Shown here: positions 25,625 through 34,916 of the stretch, piece after piece
Numbering within the stretch: the first letter of the stretch is position 1
How the letters are laid out: every line of letters starts with the position of its first letter
Source: Planctomycetota bacterium
GTDB taxonomy: Bacteria; Planctomycetota; Phycisphaerae; Sedimentisphaerales; Anaerobacaceae
Reading direction: 5' to 3'
Length of the DNA stretch: 64,000 nt
Assembly: GCA_014384025.1 (NCBI GenBank)
Contig: JACNGQ010000188.1
Coordinates: 28,432 to 92,431, forward strand
Notes under the pieces: model-generated
The model's input: the letters and a program-made list of their open reading frames with translations, nothing else
The model's database searches: none
Told to the model about the DNA's origin: nothing
Translations under genes and position numbers: made by a program

Positions 25625-27136
25625 ATGAACATTAGCAGCTTAGAACAAAACAAAGCTCACTCGCGTTATATTGTGATTTCAATCCTTTTGATAATGCTGT
25701 TTATCAGTCCATTATCGGTCTTTGCCCAGGACCCTGATCCGGAAAGCATCGCCACGTTGCGACAGATGGGTAACGCCTTTTCTTCTATTGCAGAAAAGAC
25801 TTCGCCGGCGGTAGTTTCACTAAGGGCTGAAAGAATCGTTACCCAGGAGAGCCAGTCTATGAGGGAATCGCCTTTCGGTGAGCCGTTTTCAGACCCGTTC
25901 GAATTTTTCTTCCGCCGCTCTCCCCGCCAGCGTGATCCGCGTGAACAGCCTGAACAGCGCGCACCGCGTGCACCAAGAAGGGAGTCGCGAACTGCCCAGG
26001 GCTCCGGTTTTCTCATCTCATCCGATGGTTATATCCTCACAAACAATCACATGGTCGAAGAATCCGAAAAAATTGAGGTGGAACTCACAGACGGCAGAAA
26101 GTTTACCGCTAAAATCATCGGTACAGACCCGGATTCGGACGTCGCTGTCGTAAAAGTAGATGCCGAAAACCTTCCATATCTCAAACTGGCTGATTCAGAC
26201 GCCCTCGAAGTTGGGGAATGGGTCCTGGCCATTGGCAATCCGCTTGGTCTGAGCCATACTGTTACAGCCGGTATCGTAAGCGCAAAAGGCAGAAGTGGTT
26301 TCGGTCTGGCTAATTTTGAAAATTTCATTCAGACCGATGCCGCGATAAACTTCGGTAATTCGGGCGGACCTCTGATTAATCTTGATGCAGAAGTGGTCGG
26401 AATTAATACCGCTATTGTAGGAGCCGGCGGCAATATAGGTATCGGCTTTGCGATACCGATAAATATGGCAAAGAACATTTATGACCAGCTTGTTAACAAT
26501 GGAACTGTTTCAAGAGGTTACATAGGAATCAAATTCGAGGAATTAACGCCCGAATTAGCTTCTGGTTTTGGTTTGAAAGAAGATACTAAGGGGATATCTG
26601 TAGTCGAAGTTATGGAGGATTCCCCGGCGGAAAAAGCTGGATTAAAACGCTATGATGTTATTGTCGAGTTTGAAGGCAAGCCTGTTGGAAAAAGCAATGA
26701 ATTCCGTAACCAGGTGGCAATGCTGAATCCTGGTACTAAAGTGGAAATTGTTATCCTGCGGAACAAAAAACGAAAAAATATTACTCTTAACCTCACCACG
26801 CGTCCTTCGACGGCGGAGCTTACAGGTGCACTGCCGCAGGAGACACAAAAAGAGTTGGGATTTTCCGTAGAAGACCTGACTGACGAATTAGCCGGGCACT
26901 ATGGTTATAAAGACCTGAGCGGGGTCATCGTTACGAGTGTTGTTGATGACTCACAGGCTGCTGAGAAAGGAATAGCGCCGGGGGCGCTGATTATGGAAGT
27001 CAATCAGCAAAAAGTGAGAAATACAACGGAATTTAACGAGGCGATAAAAGATGCAAAGAAAGAAGGTGCCGCTCTGCTGTTTGTAAAGCGGGGGCGATAT
27101 ACTTTTTTTGTCCCTCTAAAACTTCCCAAGGAATAG
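25625..27136 (+). CDS. htrA: Periplasmic serine protease/chaperone of the HtrA (DegP) family
   Basis: 503 aa from ATG 25625 (GGAG at good spacing; another ATG at 25607 is less likely). Signal peptide about 1-34. An Arg/Pro/Glu-rich loop (95-122) precedes the trypsin-like domain with His142 (LTNNHMVEE), Asp172 (DPDSDVAVVKV) and Ser246 (GNSGGPL). PDZ1 about 290-385 (GYIGIKFEEL), PDZ2 about 405-495. It degrades or refolds damaged envelope proteins. The RpoE-like motif upstream places it under the nearby ECF sigma factor. A strong terminator follows. Confidence 0.95.
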   Translation: MNISSLEQNKAHSRYIVISILLIMLFISPLSVFAQDPDPESIATLRQMGNAFSSIAEKTSPAVVSLRAERIVTQESQSMRESPFGEPFSDPFEFFFRRSPRQRDPREQPEQRAPRAPRRESRTAQGSGFLISSDGYILTNNHMVEESEKIEVELTDGRKFTAKIIGTDPDSDVAVVKVDAENLPYLKLADSDALEVGEWVLAIGNPLGLSHTVTAGIVSAKGRSGFGLANFENFIQTDAAINFGNSGGPLINLDAEVVGINTAIVGAGGNIGIGFAIPINMAKNIYDQLVNNGTVSRGYIGIKFEELTPELASGFGLKEDTKGISVVEVMEDSPAEKAGLKRYDVIVEFEGKPVGKSNEFRNQVAMLNPGTKVEIVILRNKKRKNITLNLTTRPSTAELTGALPQETQKELGFSVEDLTDELAGHYGYKDLSGVIVTSVVDDSQAAEKGIAPGALIMEVNQQKVRNTTEFNEAIKDAKKEGAALLFVKRGRYTFFVPLKLPKE

Positions 27137-27171
27137 AAATGCTGCAAGAGTCCTTTTGTCTTAACCTTCTT

Positions 27172-27197
27172 AGCCCCGCATAAACCGGGGCTTTTTT
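27172..27197 (+). terminator. Rho-independent terminator after htrA
   Basis: AGCCCCG (27172-27178) pairs with CGGGGCT (27186-27192) followed by a T run to 27197. It lies 36 bp after the htrA stop. Confidence 0.88.
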
Positions 27198-27307
27198 CAT
27201 TGTTGATAAACACTGATAATTTAAGCAGGGGATACTGGCATTATAATAAGTAAATCTGAAAAGAGAAAAAACACTTCCTCCGCATAGGCTCTATCGAGCC
27301 TAAAGAA

Positions 27308-27340
27308 AACAAAAAGAGACCTTTAGCATCTAAGGGTAGT
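27308..27340 (-). terminator. Possible terminator of the 38-aa cysteine-rich gene
   Basis: Read on the minus strand, ACCCTTAG-ATG-CTAAAGGT forms an 8-bp stem with one mismatch, followed by CTCTTTTTG. It begins within 10 bases of the small gene's stop. Confidence 0.55.
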
Positions 27341-27342
27341 AA

Positions 27343-27459
27343 CTACTCTTCGGGCTCACAGGTGCAATCAGACGGCGACTCACCGCAGCCGGCACAAACC
27401 CCGTCTTCGATAAGGCCGCCGCATGTTTCACACGGCGTACATCCACATGAATCACACAT
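27343..27459 (-). CDS. 38-aa cysteine-rich protein (possible metal-binding mini-protein)
   Basis: ATG 27459 to TAG 27345-27343. Nine cysteines in 38 residues: the first half has a CxxCxCxxCxxC run (C2, C5, C7, C10, C13), the second two closer pairs (C22, C25 and C32, C34), with an acidic tail. The pattern CDSCGCTPCETCGG ... GVCAGCG suggests one or two zinc or Fe-S sites, like a rubredoxin knuckle or zinc ribbon reduced to its loops. A purine-rich GTGAG stretch lies about 5-9 bases before the ATG. It is followed by its own weak terminator, so it is an independent gene. I recall similar unnamed mini-proteins in anaerobic bacteria but no function. Confidence 0.75.
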   Translation of the reverse strand: MCDSCGCTPCETCGGLIEDGVCAGCGESPSDCTCEPEE

Positions 27460-27826
27460 TTTTCTCACGCCTTAAATAAGATATTACTTATTTCTAATTA
27501 ATCGACGATTCAAAATAATATGGAACTTGGTTCCAACGAATGAATAATAGTAAATACCCGCAGAAAAAAATCAATCATATTATAAGATTTATTTTGAGGC
27601 CGTTTGTCCGGAGGAATAAGATATTTATTTTGATTATGCCATTAGCTGATCTGAGATATTGATGATTGATTATTTGACAATCAAGTCATTTCCGGCGAAA
27701 CTACATAGCAAATTATAAAGATATAACACAGAAAAGGCTTTTCTGGCGGAATATGTAAGAGAATTAAAAGATGCTTTTTTCATAGCCCCTGAGAGTCTTT
27801 TAATATTTTGATGACTGGAGAGATGA
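27460..27826. other. AT-rich intergenic stretch
   Basis: No gene. GGAACTTGGTTCC near 27522-27534 is a short palindrome upstream of the cysteine-rich gene. The rest is AT-rich leader of the HipA-like gene. Confidence 0.4.
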
Positions 27827-28792
27827 ATGTCAGATGGATTGAGTTTTCATAATATTCCGATAGTTATCGATAAGTGGCGGAAAGATGAAACCTATGATAT
27901 TTATACGGTAGGTTCCCGTGATAAAGACGCGTACTTTTCGCCCAAGGAACCTAAAGATCAAAGTATTAAGCCAGATTGGCGATATTTGTTTAAGTTATCT
28001 CGAAGCTGGTGTCCATGGCAATTTTGGTGTGAGATAATAGCTTATAGGTTTGGCTGTATTATTGGCGTGGAGGTTCCTCCGGCACATATAGGTTTAAGTA
28101 AAATCTACGAAAAAAATGTTGATACTTATGCGGCATTAATAGAATGGTTCTATGACGAAAGCAAAGATATTTATATTACTGGTGAGCAAATTATGGTTGG
28201 TCTTATCAAAGATTTCGATACGGAGAAGGGTAGAAAGCATAATCTTAAGACAATCAGAGATTTTTTCAAAGATCGCAAAGAAACATTAAATGATTGGGCC
28301 AGTGTATTAACTTTTGATATACTTATTGGAAATACAGACCGCCATCAGGAAAATTGGGGACTGGTCCTGAAAAACGCCAAATTGAATCCTAAAGGGGGTG
28401 GTAAGGTTTATCCTTCTCCGGCGTTTGATAATGGAACGGCTCTGGGGCATGAAATACTCGAAAAAAATATTGATAAATATGTTGATACCAACAGATTAGA
28501 ACGTTATCTGGTCGACAAACGTGCCCGACATCATATGAAATGGTCTTTAGATGAAGAAGGACAGCTTAATTTTTATGAATTTATGAAAAAATATACTGTG
28601 GAATTTCCCGAAACCAAGCGTATAATAACTCGTCATTTAAGTTTTGATTATCAACAAGTCGAAGAAGTGTTAGCACCTTTAGTCGGAGCAGTTTCTGATC
28701 CAAAATATAAATTAACACGAAAGAGACTGGATTTCGTTTTGAAACTGATCTTTGGGCGCAAAAGAATCTTGGAAGAAACATTAGAATTATGA
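27827..28792 (+). CDS. HipA-like kinase-fold protein
   Basis: 321 aa; ATG 27827 follows GGAGAGATGA. HipA C-terminal-type kinase signatures: LFKLSRSW near residue 50 (nucleotide-binding region), catalytic loop FDILIGNTDRHQENWG (about 164-179) and metal-binding FDNGTAL (about 203-209). The HipA N-terminal subdomain 1 and a HipB antitoxin are absent. Its last four bases overlap the next start (ATGA), so it is coupled to the HIRAN-type gene. HipA proteins phosphorylate targets such as GltX; the target here is unknown. The pair may be a toxin or defence module. Confidence 0.8.
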   Translation: MSDGLSFHNIPIVIDKWRKDETYDIYTVGSRDKDAYFSPKEPKDQSIKPDWRYLFKLSRSWCPWQFWCEIIAYRFGCIIGVEVPPAHIGLSKIYEKNVDTYAALIEWFYDESKDIYITGEQIMVGLIKDFDTEKGRKHNLKTIRDFFKDRKETLNDWASVLTFDILIGNTDRHQENWGLVLKNAKLNPKGGGKVYPSPAFDNGTALGHEILEKNIDKYVDTNRLERYLVDKRARHHMKWSLDEEGQLNFYEFMKKYTVEFPETKRIITRHLSFDYQQVEEVLAPLVGAVSDPKYKLTRKRLDFVLKLIFGRKRILEETLEL

Positions 28793-29505
28793 GGCATATT
28801 GAACATATAGTTGAACCAGACAGGCTTCTGCTTTCCTGGCAGGCTAAAAGCGAGCGTCTGAGAATGATCGTTGCTGAACTGATACGTAACGGCGATGATG
28901 TTAATTTGGTATATCTCAGGGAAAGTGAGGATTTTTCAAAGGCTCAAATCCTGGGTTTTGAAAAGTATCCGGGCTTTGATACTGAAAAAGAAGTTCACGA
29001 GAATGTTTTGGGCTCTTTTATGAAGCGTCTTCCACCTCGCAGCCGCAGAGATTTTGGTCGTTTTCTCGATGCCTTAAGGATTAAACCTGAAGCTAAAGAT
29101 GAGATTTCCGATTTTGCATTGCTTGGTTACTCAGGAGCGAAACTGCCGGATGATGATTTTACAGTTATACATCCATTTGAAAATGCTTTATTTCCGTTTG
29201 AATTTATGTTATCTGTTGAGGGATATCAGCATTATCAGAATGAATTATCCCTTAATGTGTTATCGACAGATATGCAGGCGGATTTTGAAGCTGAACCGGA
29301 TAATCCAAAAGACCCCGAAGCAATAAAGGTTATAATAGACGGTATTAGGGTAGGTTATGTATGTCGTGGCCTAACCACTTCTTTCCATAAATGGATGAAG
29401 TCGGGTTTGACAATAGCAGCTTATGTTGAACGCATAAACGGAACAGGACAAGATCCTAAAATATATCTGTATGTTTCGGTAAAAAAGGCTTTGTGTGTTG
29501 TTTAG
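28789..29505 (+). CDS. HIRAN-domain-like partner of the HipA-like kinase
   Basis: 238 aa. The N-terminal ~110 residues are a helical domain without a recognised family. The C-terminal part (about 145-235) looks like a HIRAN domain: DNPKDPEAIKVIIDGIRVGYV matches the usual DNPYDPNAIAV-x-x-x-G-x-x-IGYV pattern. HIRAN binds DNA ends or stalled forks in eukaryotic helicases and occurs alone in bacteria. It starts inside the kinase gene's stop (ATGA). It may bring the kinase to DNA or act as its inhibitor; both are inference. Confidence 0.72.
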   Translation: MRHIEHIVEPDRLLLSWQAKSERLRMIVAELIRNGDDVNLVYLRESEDFSKAQILGFEKYPGFDTEKEVHENVLGSFMKRLPPRSRRDFGRFLDALRIKPEAKDEISDFALLGYSGAKLPDDDFTVIHPFENALFPFEFMLSVEGYQHYQNELSLNVLSTDMQADFEAEPDNPKDPEAIKVIIDGIRVGYVCRGLTTSFHKWMKSGLTIAAYVERINGTGQDPKIYLYVSVKKALCVV

Positions 29506-29652
29506 CCAAAACTGAGTTTTTTCTAATTCCTACTATAGAATCTCATAGGAAAGTTTTTGCAGTCAATTTACATCCGTATTTTGCCAGACTCTTACCGATA
29601 TACTGATGAGTAGCTTATCGTTTTTTAAATGCGCTACCGGAGATATGGTTGT

Positions 29653-30264
29653 ATGTGCGACGGAAAGATAGTTTTAGCTTTGCCCGATTGGGTCGGGCCT
29701 TTTCTTGAAAAACAGGATTCGGTCTTTAAAGATATTGAAGGTAGAATGCGCCTTGTGATTGAGCTGTCACGCCTGAACGTCGAATACGAAACAGGCGGGC
29801 CGTTCGGGGCCGGTATCTTTGAGCGGGTGGGTGGGAAACTTCTTGCAGTTGGCGTTAATGTTGTAATTGATATGAGCTGTTCGCTGGCCCACGCGGAAAT
29901 GATGTGCATTGGCCTTGCCCAGCAAAAGCTCAAAACATTCGACCTTGGCGCTGAAGGCCTGCCTGCCTGCGAGCTTGTAAGCAGTACCGAACCATGCGCG
30001 ATGTGTCTCGGAGCGATACCATGGTCGGGAGTCCGAAGATTAATATGCGGCGCTCGCGGCCGGGACGCATGCGAAATAGGATTCGATGAGGGAGTCAAAG
30101 TGCCGGATTGGGCCGATACACTTAAGAACCGCGGCATAACTGTTTTGCCGGACGTCCTTCGAAAAGAAGCCCGCGAGGTACTGATAAAATATAAAGAGTC
30201 GGGCGGGCTGATCTACAACGGCAGACAGGCGACCTTTCCAATAAAAGAATCCAATCAGAGCTAA
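29653..30264 (+). CDS. Cytidine/guanine deaminase-family nucleoside deaminase
   Basis: 203 aa from ATG 29653 (GGAG upstream); ATG 29629 is also in frame but has no site. Zinc-deaminase motifs: HAEMMCI (His ligand and catalytic Glu) and TEPCAMCLGAIPWSGV (two Cys ligands, PCxxC). Similar in layout to tRNA adenosine deaminase and guanine deaminase relatives, but with a longer C-terminus (GFDEGVKVPDW ... LIYNGR) shared with 'nucleoside deaminase' proteins. Substrate is not assigned; a free purine or nucleoside is likely. Confidence 0.82.
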   Translation: MCDGKIVLALPDWVGPFLEKQDSVFKDIEGRMRLVIELSRLNVEYETGGPFGAGIFERVGGKLLAVGVNVVIDMSCSLAHAEMMCIGLAQQKLKTFDLGAEGLPACELVSSTEPCAMCLGAIPWSGVRRLICGARGRDACEIGFDEGVKVPDWADTLKNRGITVLPDVLRKEAREVLIKYKESGGLIYNGRQATFPIKESNQS

Positions 30265-30338
30265 CTAAAATATTTTAAGCGTTCTTCCTTCAAGAAAAAA
30301 CCTGCCTTTTCGAATTATTATTGTTAATATAACCCACC

Positions 30339-31586
30339 ATGTACGCATTTATATCCATCATAATATCGTTGGCTGTGCTGGTAACGCTGCTGCGTCTGAA
30401 GGTCAAAATCGGCCTGGCCATGCTGCTGTCGGCCTGTCTTTTGGCATTACTTCTGGGTGTTTGGCCGCCGGACCTCGGGCGGACGTTGACTAAAGAATGG
30501 CAAAACAAGCCGCTAACACAAACGACGGGCTATCTTTTCATCTCGCTAACGGCCCTGCTTCTGCTGGTCAATGTCATCGGCGCTGCGATGGAGGAAACCG
30601 GCCTTTCTAAGCGGCTGGTTCCGGCCATGCAGGACCTGTTCAAAAGCCGAAGGTTTGCCCTGGCGCTGATACCGCTGATGATGGGAATGCTGCCCACGCC
30701 CGGCGGCATCATGCTCTCGGCTCCCATGGTGCGCGATGCCGGCGATAAAATCGGCGTCGAGCGCAGCCGGCTGGCTGCTATAAACTTCTTTTTCCGCCAT
30801 CAATGGGAACCCGTCTGGCCTCTTTTCCCGTCCATACCCCTTGTCCAAACCCTCCTTGGTATCTCGGCATTAAAGCTCTATTCTTACCACATCGTTCTGA
30901 CAGGTGCCGGTATCCTTGGCGGTATCATTGTTCTGCTGATGTTTGGCATACCGCCGAAGCAGCCCAACCACATTCAGGTCAAACGCCACATCGGCCATAA
31001 TTTACTCGACTTCCTGCACGCCTTCTGGCCTATCGCATTTACCGCCGGTTTATATGTTGCCTTTGACCTGCCCCCTGCGGTCGGTATCTTTTTGGCCATT
31101 ATTGGTCTGCTTTTGATACACAAAGTCCCGTTTAAGAGATGGTTGTCTGTCTTTAAAGCCGCTCGCGAGCCGGACATGGTCCTGCTTATTTTCGGCGCGC
31201 TGTTTTTTAAGCTAAACCTCCAGGCTGGCAGTGCCATCGACAGCGTTGTTGAATTTCTCACAAATGCCCATGCCCCCCCGGGTTTGCTTCTGTTCACTCT
31301 GCCAATGTTGGTTGGCTTCTCGACAGGAGTAACGGTGGCTACCGTCGCAATTACCTATCCGTTCCTTATCGCCTTTATCGGTACCGGGTCCGAGGCTAAA
31401 ATGGGGCTCGAAACTCTGGCCTTTTCAGGCTTGCTTTTCGGCCTTTGGCTCACGCCGGTTCACCTGTGCATTGCCCTCTCGGCCAGTTTCTTTCAAACTT
31501 CGCTGCTCAAAATCATCTCAAAACTGCTGCTCCCCAGCGCGGCTGTCGCAATCGCCGGCATACTTATGGCTCTCTTTTGCAGCTAA
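30339..31586 (+). CDS. DUF401-family membrane transporter-like protein
   Basis: 415 aa with 10-12 membrane segments. The duplicated helices with MMGMLPTPGGIMLSAPMVRDAG (about 112-133) and LPMLVGFSTGVTVATVAITYP (about 316-336) are typical of the DUF401/TIGR00529 family of putative permeases (ion-transporter clan). Substrate unknown. ATG 30339 has no strong ribosome binding site. The next gene starts ~100 bp downstream on the same strand. Confidence 0.82.
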   Translation: MYAFISIIISLAVLVTLLRLKVKIGLAMLLSACLLALLLGVWPPDLGRTLTKEWQNKPLTQTTGYLFISLTALLLLVNVIGAAMEETGLSKRLVPAMQDLFKSRRFALALIPLMMGMLPTPGGIMLSAPMVRDAGDKIGVERSRLAAINFFFRHQWEPVWPLFPSIPLVQTLLGISALKLYSYHIVLTGAGILGGIIVLLMFGIPPKQPNHIQVKRHIGHNLLDFLHAFWPIAFTAGLYVAFDLPPAVGIFLAIIGLLLIHKVPFKRWLSVFKAAREPDMVLLIFGALFFKLNLQAGSAIDSVVEFLTNAHAPPGLLLFTLPMLVGFSTGVTVATVAITYPFLIAFIGTGSEAKMGLETLAFSGLLFGLWLTPVHLCIALSASFFQTSLLKIISKLLLPSAAVAIAGILMALFCS

Positions 31587-31683
31587 ACATATTCATTTGG
31601 TTGACCAAAACTCAACGGATGATAAAATTAAACAGGAATATGAAAATCTAATCAGGTCCAAATCTTCGTCAAAGGAGAAAACA

Positions 31684-32274
31684 TTGCGGGTAATCGATAG
31701 TATCTTTGAAGCTGTTTTTCTTATGGGTTTTATTATAGGCTTCGTGATTCGAAAGATATACACAGTAAGATGCAGAAACAGCAAAGCCATAAGAAAGTAC
31801 AAAAGCGTAGTAGATATCATCCTTCTTAGCGCTGCCGGTATCGGCATGATTTTACCTTTTTTCTTTATGTTTACAACATTGCTGGACTTTGCCGATTATC
31901 ACCTTCCTGGATGGCTGGGATGGATAGGCACGGCTATTTTTGCAATGGCACTTCTGCTCTTGTGGAGATCTCACGCGGACCTCGGCCGTAACTGGTCGGC
32001 AATACTGCAAATAAGGCACGAACACTCGCTCATAACCAACGGCATATACCGCCATATACGCCATCCGATGTATGCGGCACATCTGCTTTGGGCGATTGCA
32101 CAAGGATTGTTATTGGAAAACTGGCTTGCGGGCTGGGCCTTTCTTGTGGTTTTTGTGCCACTGTATCTGATTCGGGCCCCCAAAGAGGAACAGATGATGC
32201 TTGAGCAATTCGACGAGCAGTACCGTCAGTACATCACCCGCACCGGCGGGATTATTCCGCGGTTTTGGAAATAA
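31684..32274 (+). CDS. Isoprenylcysteine carboxyl methyltransferase-like membrane protein
   Basis: 196 aa from TTG 31684, chosen because GGAG lies 7 bases before it; the frame is open to 31471 inside the preceding gene, but that part is not protein-like. Four to five hydrophobic segments. The C-terminal SAM-binding signature of ICMT-type enzymes is clear: LITNGIYRHIRHPMYAAHLL, then RAPKEEQMMLEQFDEQYRQY. In bacteria such proteins methylate unknown substrates, often lipids or thiols. Confidence 0.85.
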   Translation: MRVIDSIFEAVFLMGFIIGFVIRKIYTVRCRNSKAIRKYKSVVDIILLSAAGIGMILPFFFMFTTLLDFADYHLPGWLGWIGTAIFAMALLLLWRSHADLGRNWSAILQIRHEHSLITNGIYRHIRHPMYAAHLLWAIAQGLLLENWLAGWAFLVVFVPLYLIRAPKEEQMMLEQFDEQYRQYITRTGGIIPRFWK

Positions 32275-32413
32275 AAACAAATGCCCCAGTTAATGTCCTG
32301 TAACAGGGATTAAGACTTTCGACCGTGTATGGTTTGAAAGCAGACTCTCTATAAGAGAGATAAGACAGTTGTATCCACTCTCTCTAAAATAATAAACTCA
32401 ACAAACCCAGAAG

Positions 32414-33217
32414 CTATGGATGAGTTGGTGTATAACCTAATTTTCCCCAGCAGCCCTTCTGCATCATGTAAAGGTCCCTGTAGCCCGCCTCTGTTTCGGG
32501 TGTCCAGTTGCCCTGGTGGCTGCGCTCCACAAGCTTGGCACGCTTTATCGTATCGATGCCTTTCCATTTCCAATGGTCGCTGTGCCCGTCCGCAAAAGAT
32601 ATAGTCGTACCGTCTCCGTGTCGCACCGGAGGGTCGTCCCACCACTGCTCTTGGTCATAATGTACGGCAAAGGCGTCCGGTGTCATCCAGCCCTCGTCAA
32701 TAAAAACAAGCCTGTAGGCAGGTGCAGGATTGGTAATTTCGGTCCTTTTCTTGATATGTGCGCCGCGCACCCCCTGAGTCGGAGGATGGTTAACAGCATT
32801 CATGGAAAACATTATTGCGTATGTCATCGCCTCTTCTTTACGGCCCGTCGGACACTTGTACATCTTGGTGTCCTTTACATAAGGCCACAATGCCCCGTCT
32901 TTTATTGCCTGTTCCTGTGCTTCCTGTTGGTCCCACCCGGTATTAAGCCCATCCACCCAGGCAATTTCACCTGCATGCTTGCCCCAGCCGGTGGTGGCAT
33001 TGCTGTAGCCTATCGCGCCGTTGACCAAAACATCGTCATTGTCATCAGCATACATAATCCACGCCATCGTCAACTGTTTTAAGTTGCTCAGGCAAACCGC
33101 ACGCTTGCCCTGTTCCTTGACGCGGTTCAGTGCCGGCATCAATATGGCCATCAGCACTGCGATAATGGCGATTACAACCAAAAGTTCTATTAATGTAAAC
33201 CCTCTTCGCTTACCCAT
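32414..33217 (-). CDS. Prepilin-like protein with type II secretion/pilin N-terminus (copy B)
   Basis: 267 aa from ATG 33217 (GAGGAG before it). [23 protein letters not shown] is a classic prepilin peptidase site and hydrophobic helix. The rest is a DUF1559-like/H-X9-DG-type domain: [43 protein letters not shown]. These pseudopilins are abundant in Planctomycetes and are secreted; roles are mostly unknown. The next upstream gene is a close paralogue, and the 3' flanks of both also match, so the pair arose by tandem duplication. Confidence 0.88.
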   Translation of the reverse strand: MGKRRGFTLIELLVVIAIIAVLMAILMPALNRVKEQGKRAVCLSNLKQLTMAWIMYADDNDDVLVNGAIGYSNATTGWGKHAGEIAWVDGLNTGWDQQEAQEQAIKDGALWPYVKDTKMYKCPTGRKEEAMTYAIMFSMNAVNHPPTQGVRGAHIKKRTEITNPAPAYRLVFIDEGWMTPDAFAVHYDQEQWWDDPPVRHGDGTTISFADGHSDHWKWKGIDTIKRAKLVERSHQGNWTPETEAGYRDLYMMQKGCWGKLGYTPTHP

Positions 33218-33349
33218 AACGTTACTCCTCAACATACTATAGATACCTCGTTGTCTGGCCGTGTATAGTTTGAAAGTAAACTTACAACAAAATAGAATAT
33301 ATAGCTTATTGATTTTTACTCAAAAAATCAACTAAAAAATGAGCCAAAG

Positions 33350-34201
33350 CTATTGTTGAGTTGGCGTATAACCTAACTTCCCCCAGCATCCCCTCTGCAT
33401 CCTGTACAGATCCTGATAACCTGAGGATGTCGATGGCGCCCAGCTGGTATTGGGCCCCGTATTTTCCTCGTCTCTTGCATGCTTTATCGTATCGGTACCC
33501 TTCCACTTCCAGTGGTCGGCGTGCCCATCTGCGAATGAAAGGGTCGTCCCGTCCCCGTGCCGGACCGGAGGGCTGTCAAACCATGTCTCTTGTAGATACC
33601 AGACGGCGTAGGCATCCGAAGTCATATAGCCTTCATCGATAAAAACGAGTCTGAGGGCAGGCGACGGGTTGGTAATTTCGCTCATATTCTTTACGTGCGC
33701 GCCGCGTACTCCCTGAGTCCAGGTATGGTTTACGGCGTTCATGGAGAACATGATAGCGTATGTCAGCGCCTGTGGTAGGCCATTGTCGAGGCGCCTCCCA
33801 GTAGGGCACTTGTAAATATCGACATTCTTTATATAAGGCCACAAGGCGCCGTCTTTGATTCCTTGAATCTGAACGTCCGGGTCTGTGGTACTAAACGCGT
33901 CGATCCAGGCAAGTTCTTTTCTATGGTCGCCCCACGCCAGGTTCTGATTGCTGAAGCCTATGGCGCCATTGACGAGTTTCCCGTCGTTTTCATCGGCATA
34001 CATAATCCATGCAAGTCCCATCTGCTTGAGATTGCCAAGGCAGACCATGCGCTTGCCCTGTTCCCTGGCGCGGTTCAGTGCCGGCATTAATATGGCCATC
34101 AGCACTGCGATAATGGCGATTACAACCAAAAGTTCTATTAATGTAAATCCTGCTCTGCGAAGTACATCATTACGAAGCATGAGTCCTCTTCGCTTACCCA
34201 T
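33350..34201 (-). CDS. Prepilin-like protein with type II secretion/pilin N-terminus (copy A)
   Basis: 283 aa from ATG 34201 (AAGGAG before it). Same architecture as its neighbour but with 12 extra residues ([12 protein letters not shown]) between MGKRRG and the FTLIELL helix, so the leader is longer, with cleavage expected after ...RRAG. The DNA of the helix (about 34065-34149) is nearly identical to the paralogue (33117-33201), far above the rest of the gene. Body motifs [19 protein letters not shown] and [24 protein letters not shown]. Confidence 0.88.
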   Translation of the reverse strand: MGKRRGLMLRNDVLRRAGFTLIELLVVIAIIAVLMAILMPALNRAREQGKRMVCLGNLKQMGLAWIMYADENDGKLVNGAIGFSNQNLAWGDHRKELAWIDAFSTTDPDVQIQGIKDGALWPYIKNVDIYKCPTGRRLDNGLPQALTYAIMFSMNAVNHTWTQGVRGAHVKNMSEITNPSPALRLVFIDEGYMTSDAYAVWYLQETWFDSPPVRHGDGTTLSFADGHADHWKWKGTDTIKHARDEENTGPNTSWAPSTSSGYQDLYRMQRGCWGKLGYTPTQQ

Positions 34202-34916
34202 AATTATACTCCTTAACTTACTCTCGGCAACCCGTTGCATGGTCCTGATATGTTGCACCCGATCCTGTTCTTTATCACCTCTATTTTATCTAACGCAGTA
34301 TTATACCGCAAATACGGTTGTTTTGCAAATTATTTTAATCCGATTCTCAATCCTTAATATTCGGTCCCAATAGTACAGGGGTAATAATAAATTGAAATCT
34401 CCTCTGCTCATCAACGCACGATATTATAGGATTCGACTCCAATGTCAAAATAGGAAGCATGTTTAGGTGGAAAAATCAGTCAAAAACGCTCACAGTAAAA
34501 AACAAAAATAAAAAATTTCAAAAATATTTTTATTCTCTTCTACATAAGCACTTAGCTCAATTCTGTCCCCACAAAATTCCCGAATTTTCGGTTCATTTGT
34601 GCACACTCATCCAATTATAGAGGGACTGCTTTTTCACCCTTCATAAAGGAGTAACTTCAAAATTAGAAGCACGAAACACGAAATCCTAAGCAAGTTCGAA
34701 ATTCTAATATTCAAAATCTCAAAGCTTACTGTTTCAAGCATTTGGATTTTGGTCATTTAATTTTGTTTCGTATTTCGATATTCGCATTTCGGATTTCAAA
34801 TAAGCGGAGGCCGGAAAATCCGAGTTACTTTTGACATACCGATATGGCTGGAGAAACCTTGTGTTTGCCTGCTCCTTCTCTGTCGCCGACTCCGCTACGG
34901 CTATCCTTTCCGCCGC
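34202..34916. other. Long gene-free AT-rich region
   Basis: No gene supported. Part of it (34665-34805) is low-complexity text of the kind GAAATTC/ATTTCG that recurs at 38420-38440, and is probably degenerate dispersed repeat. The start of the decayed HNH/AP2 frame lies at its end. Confidence 0.45.
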
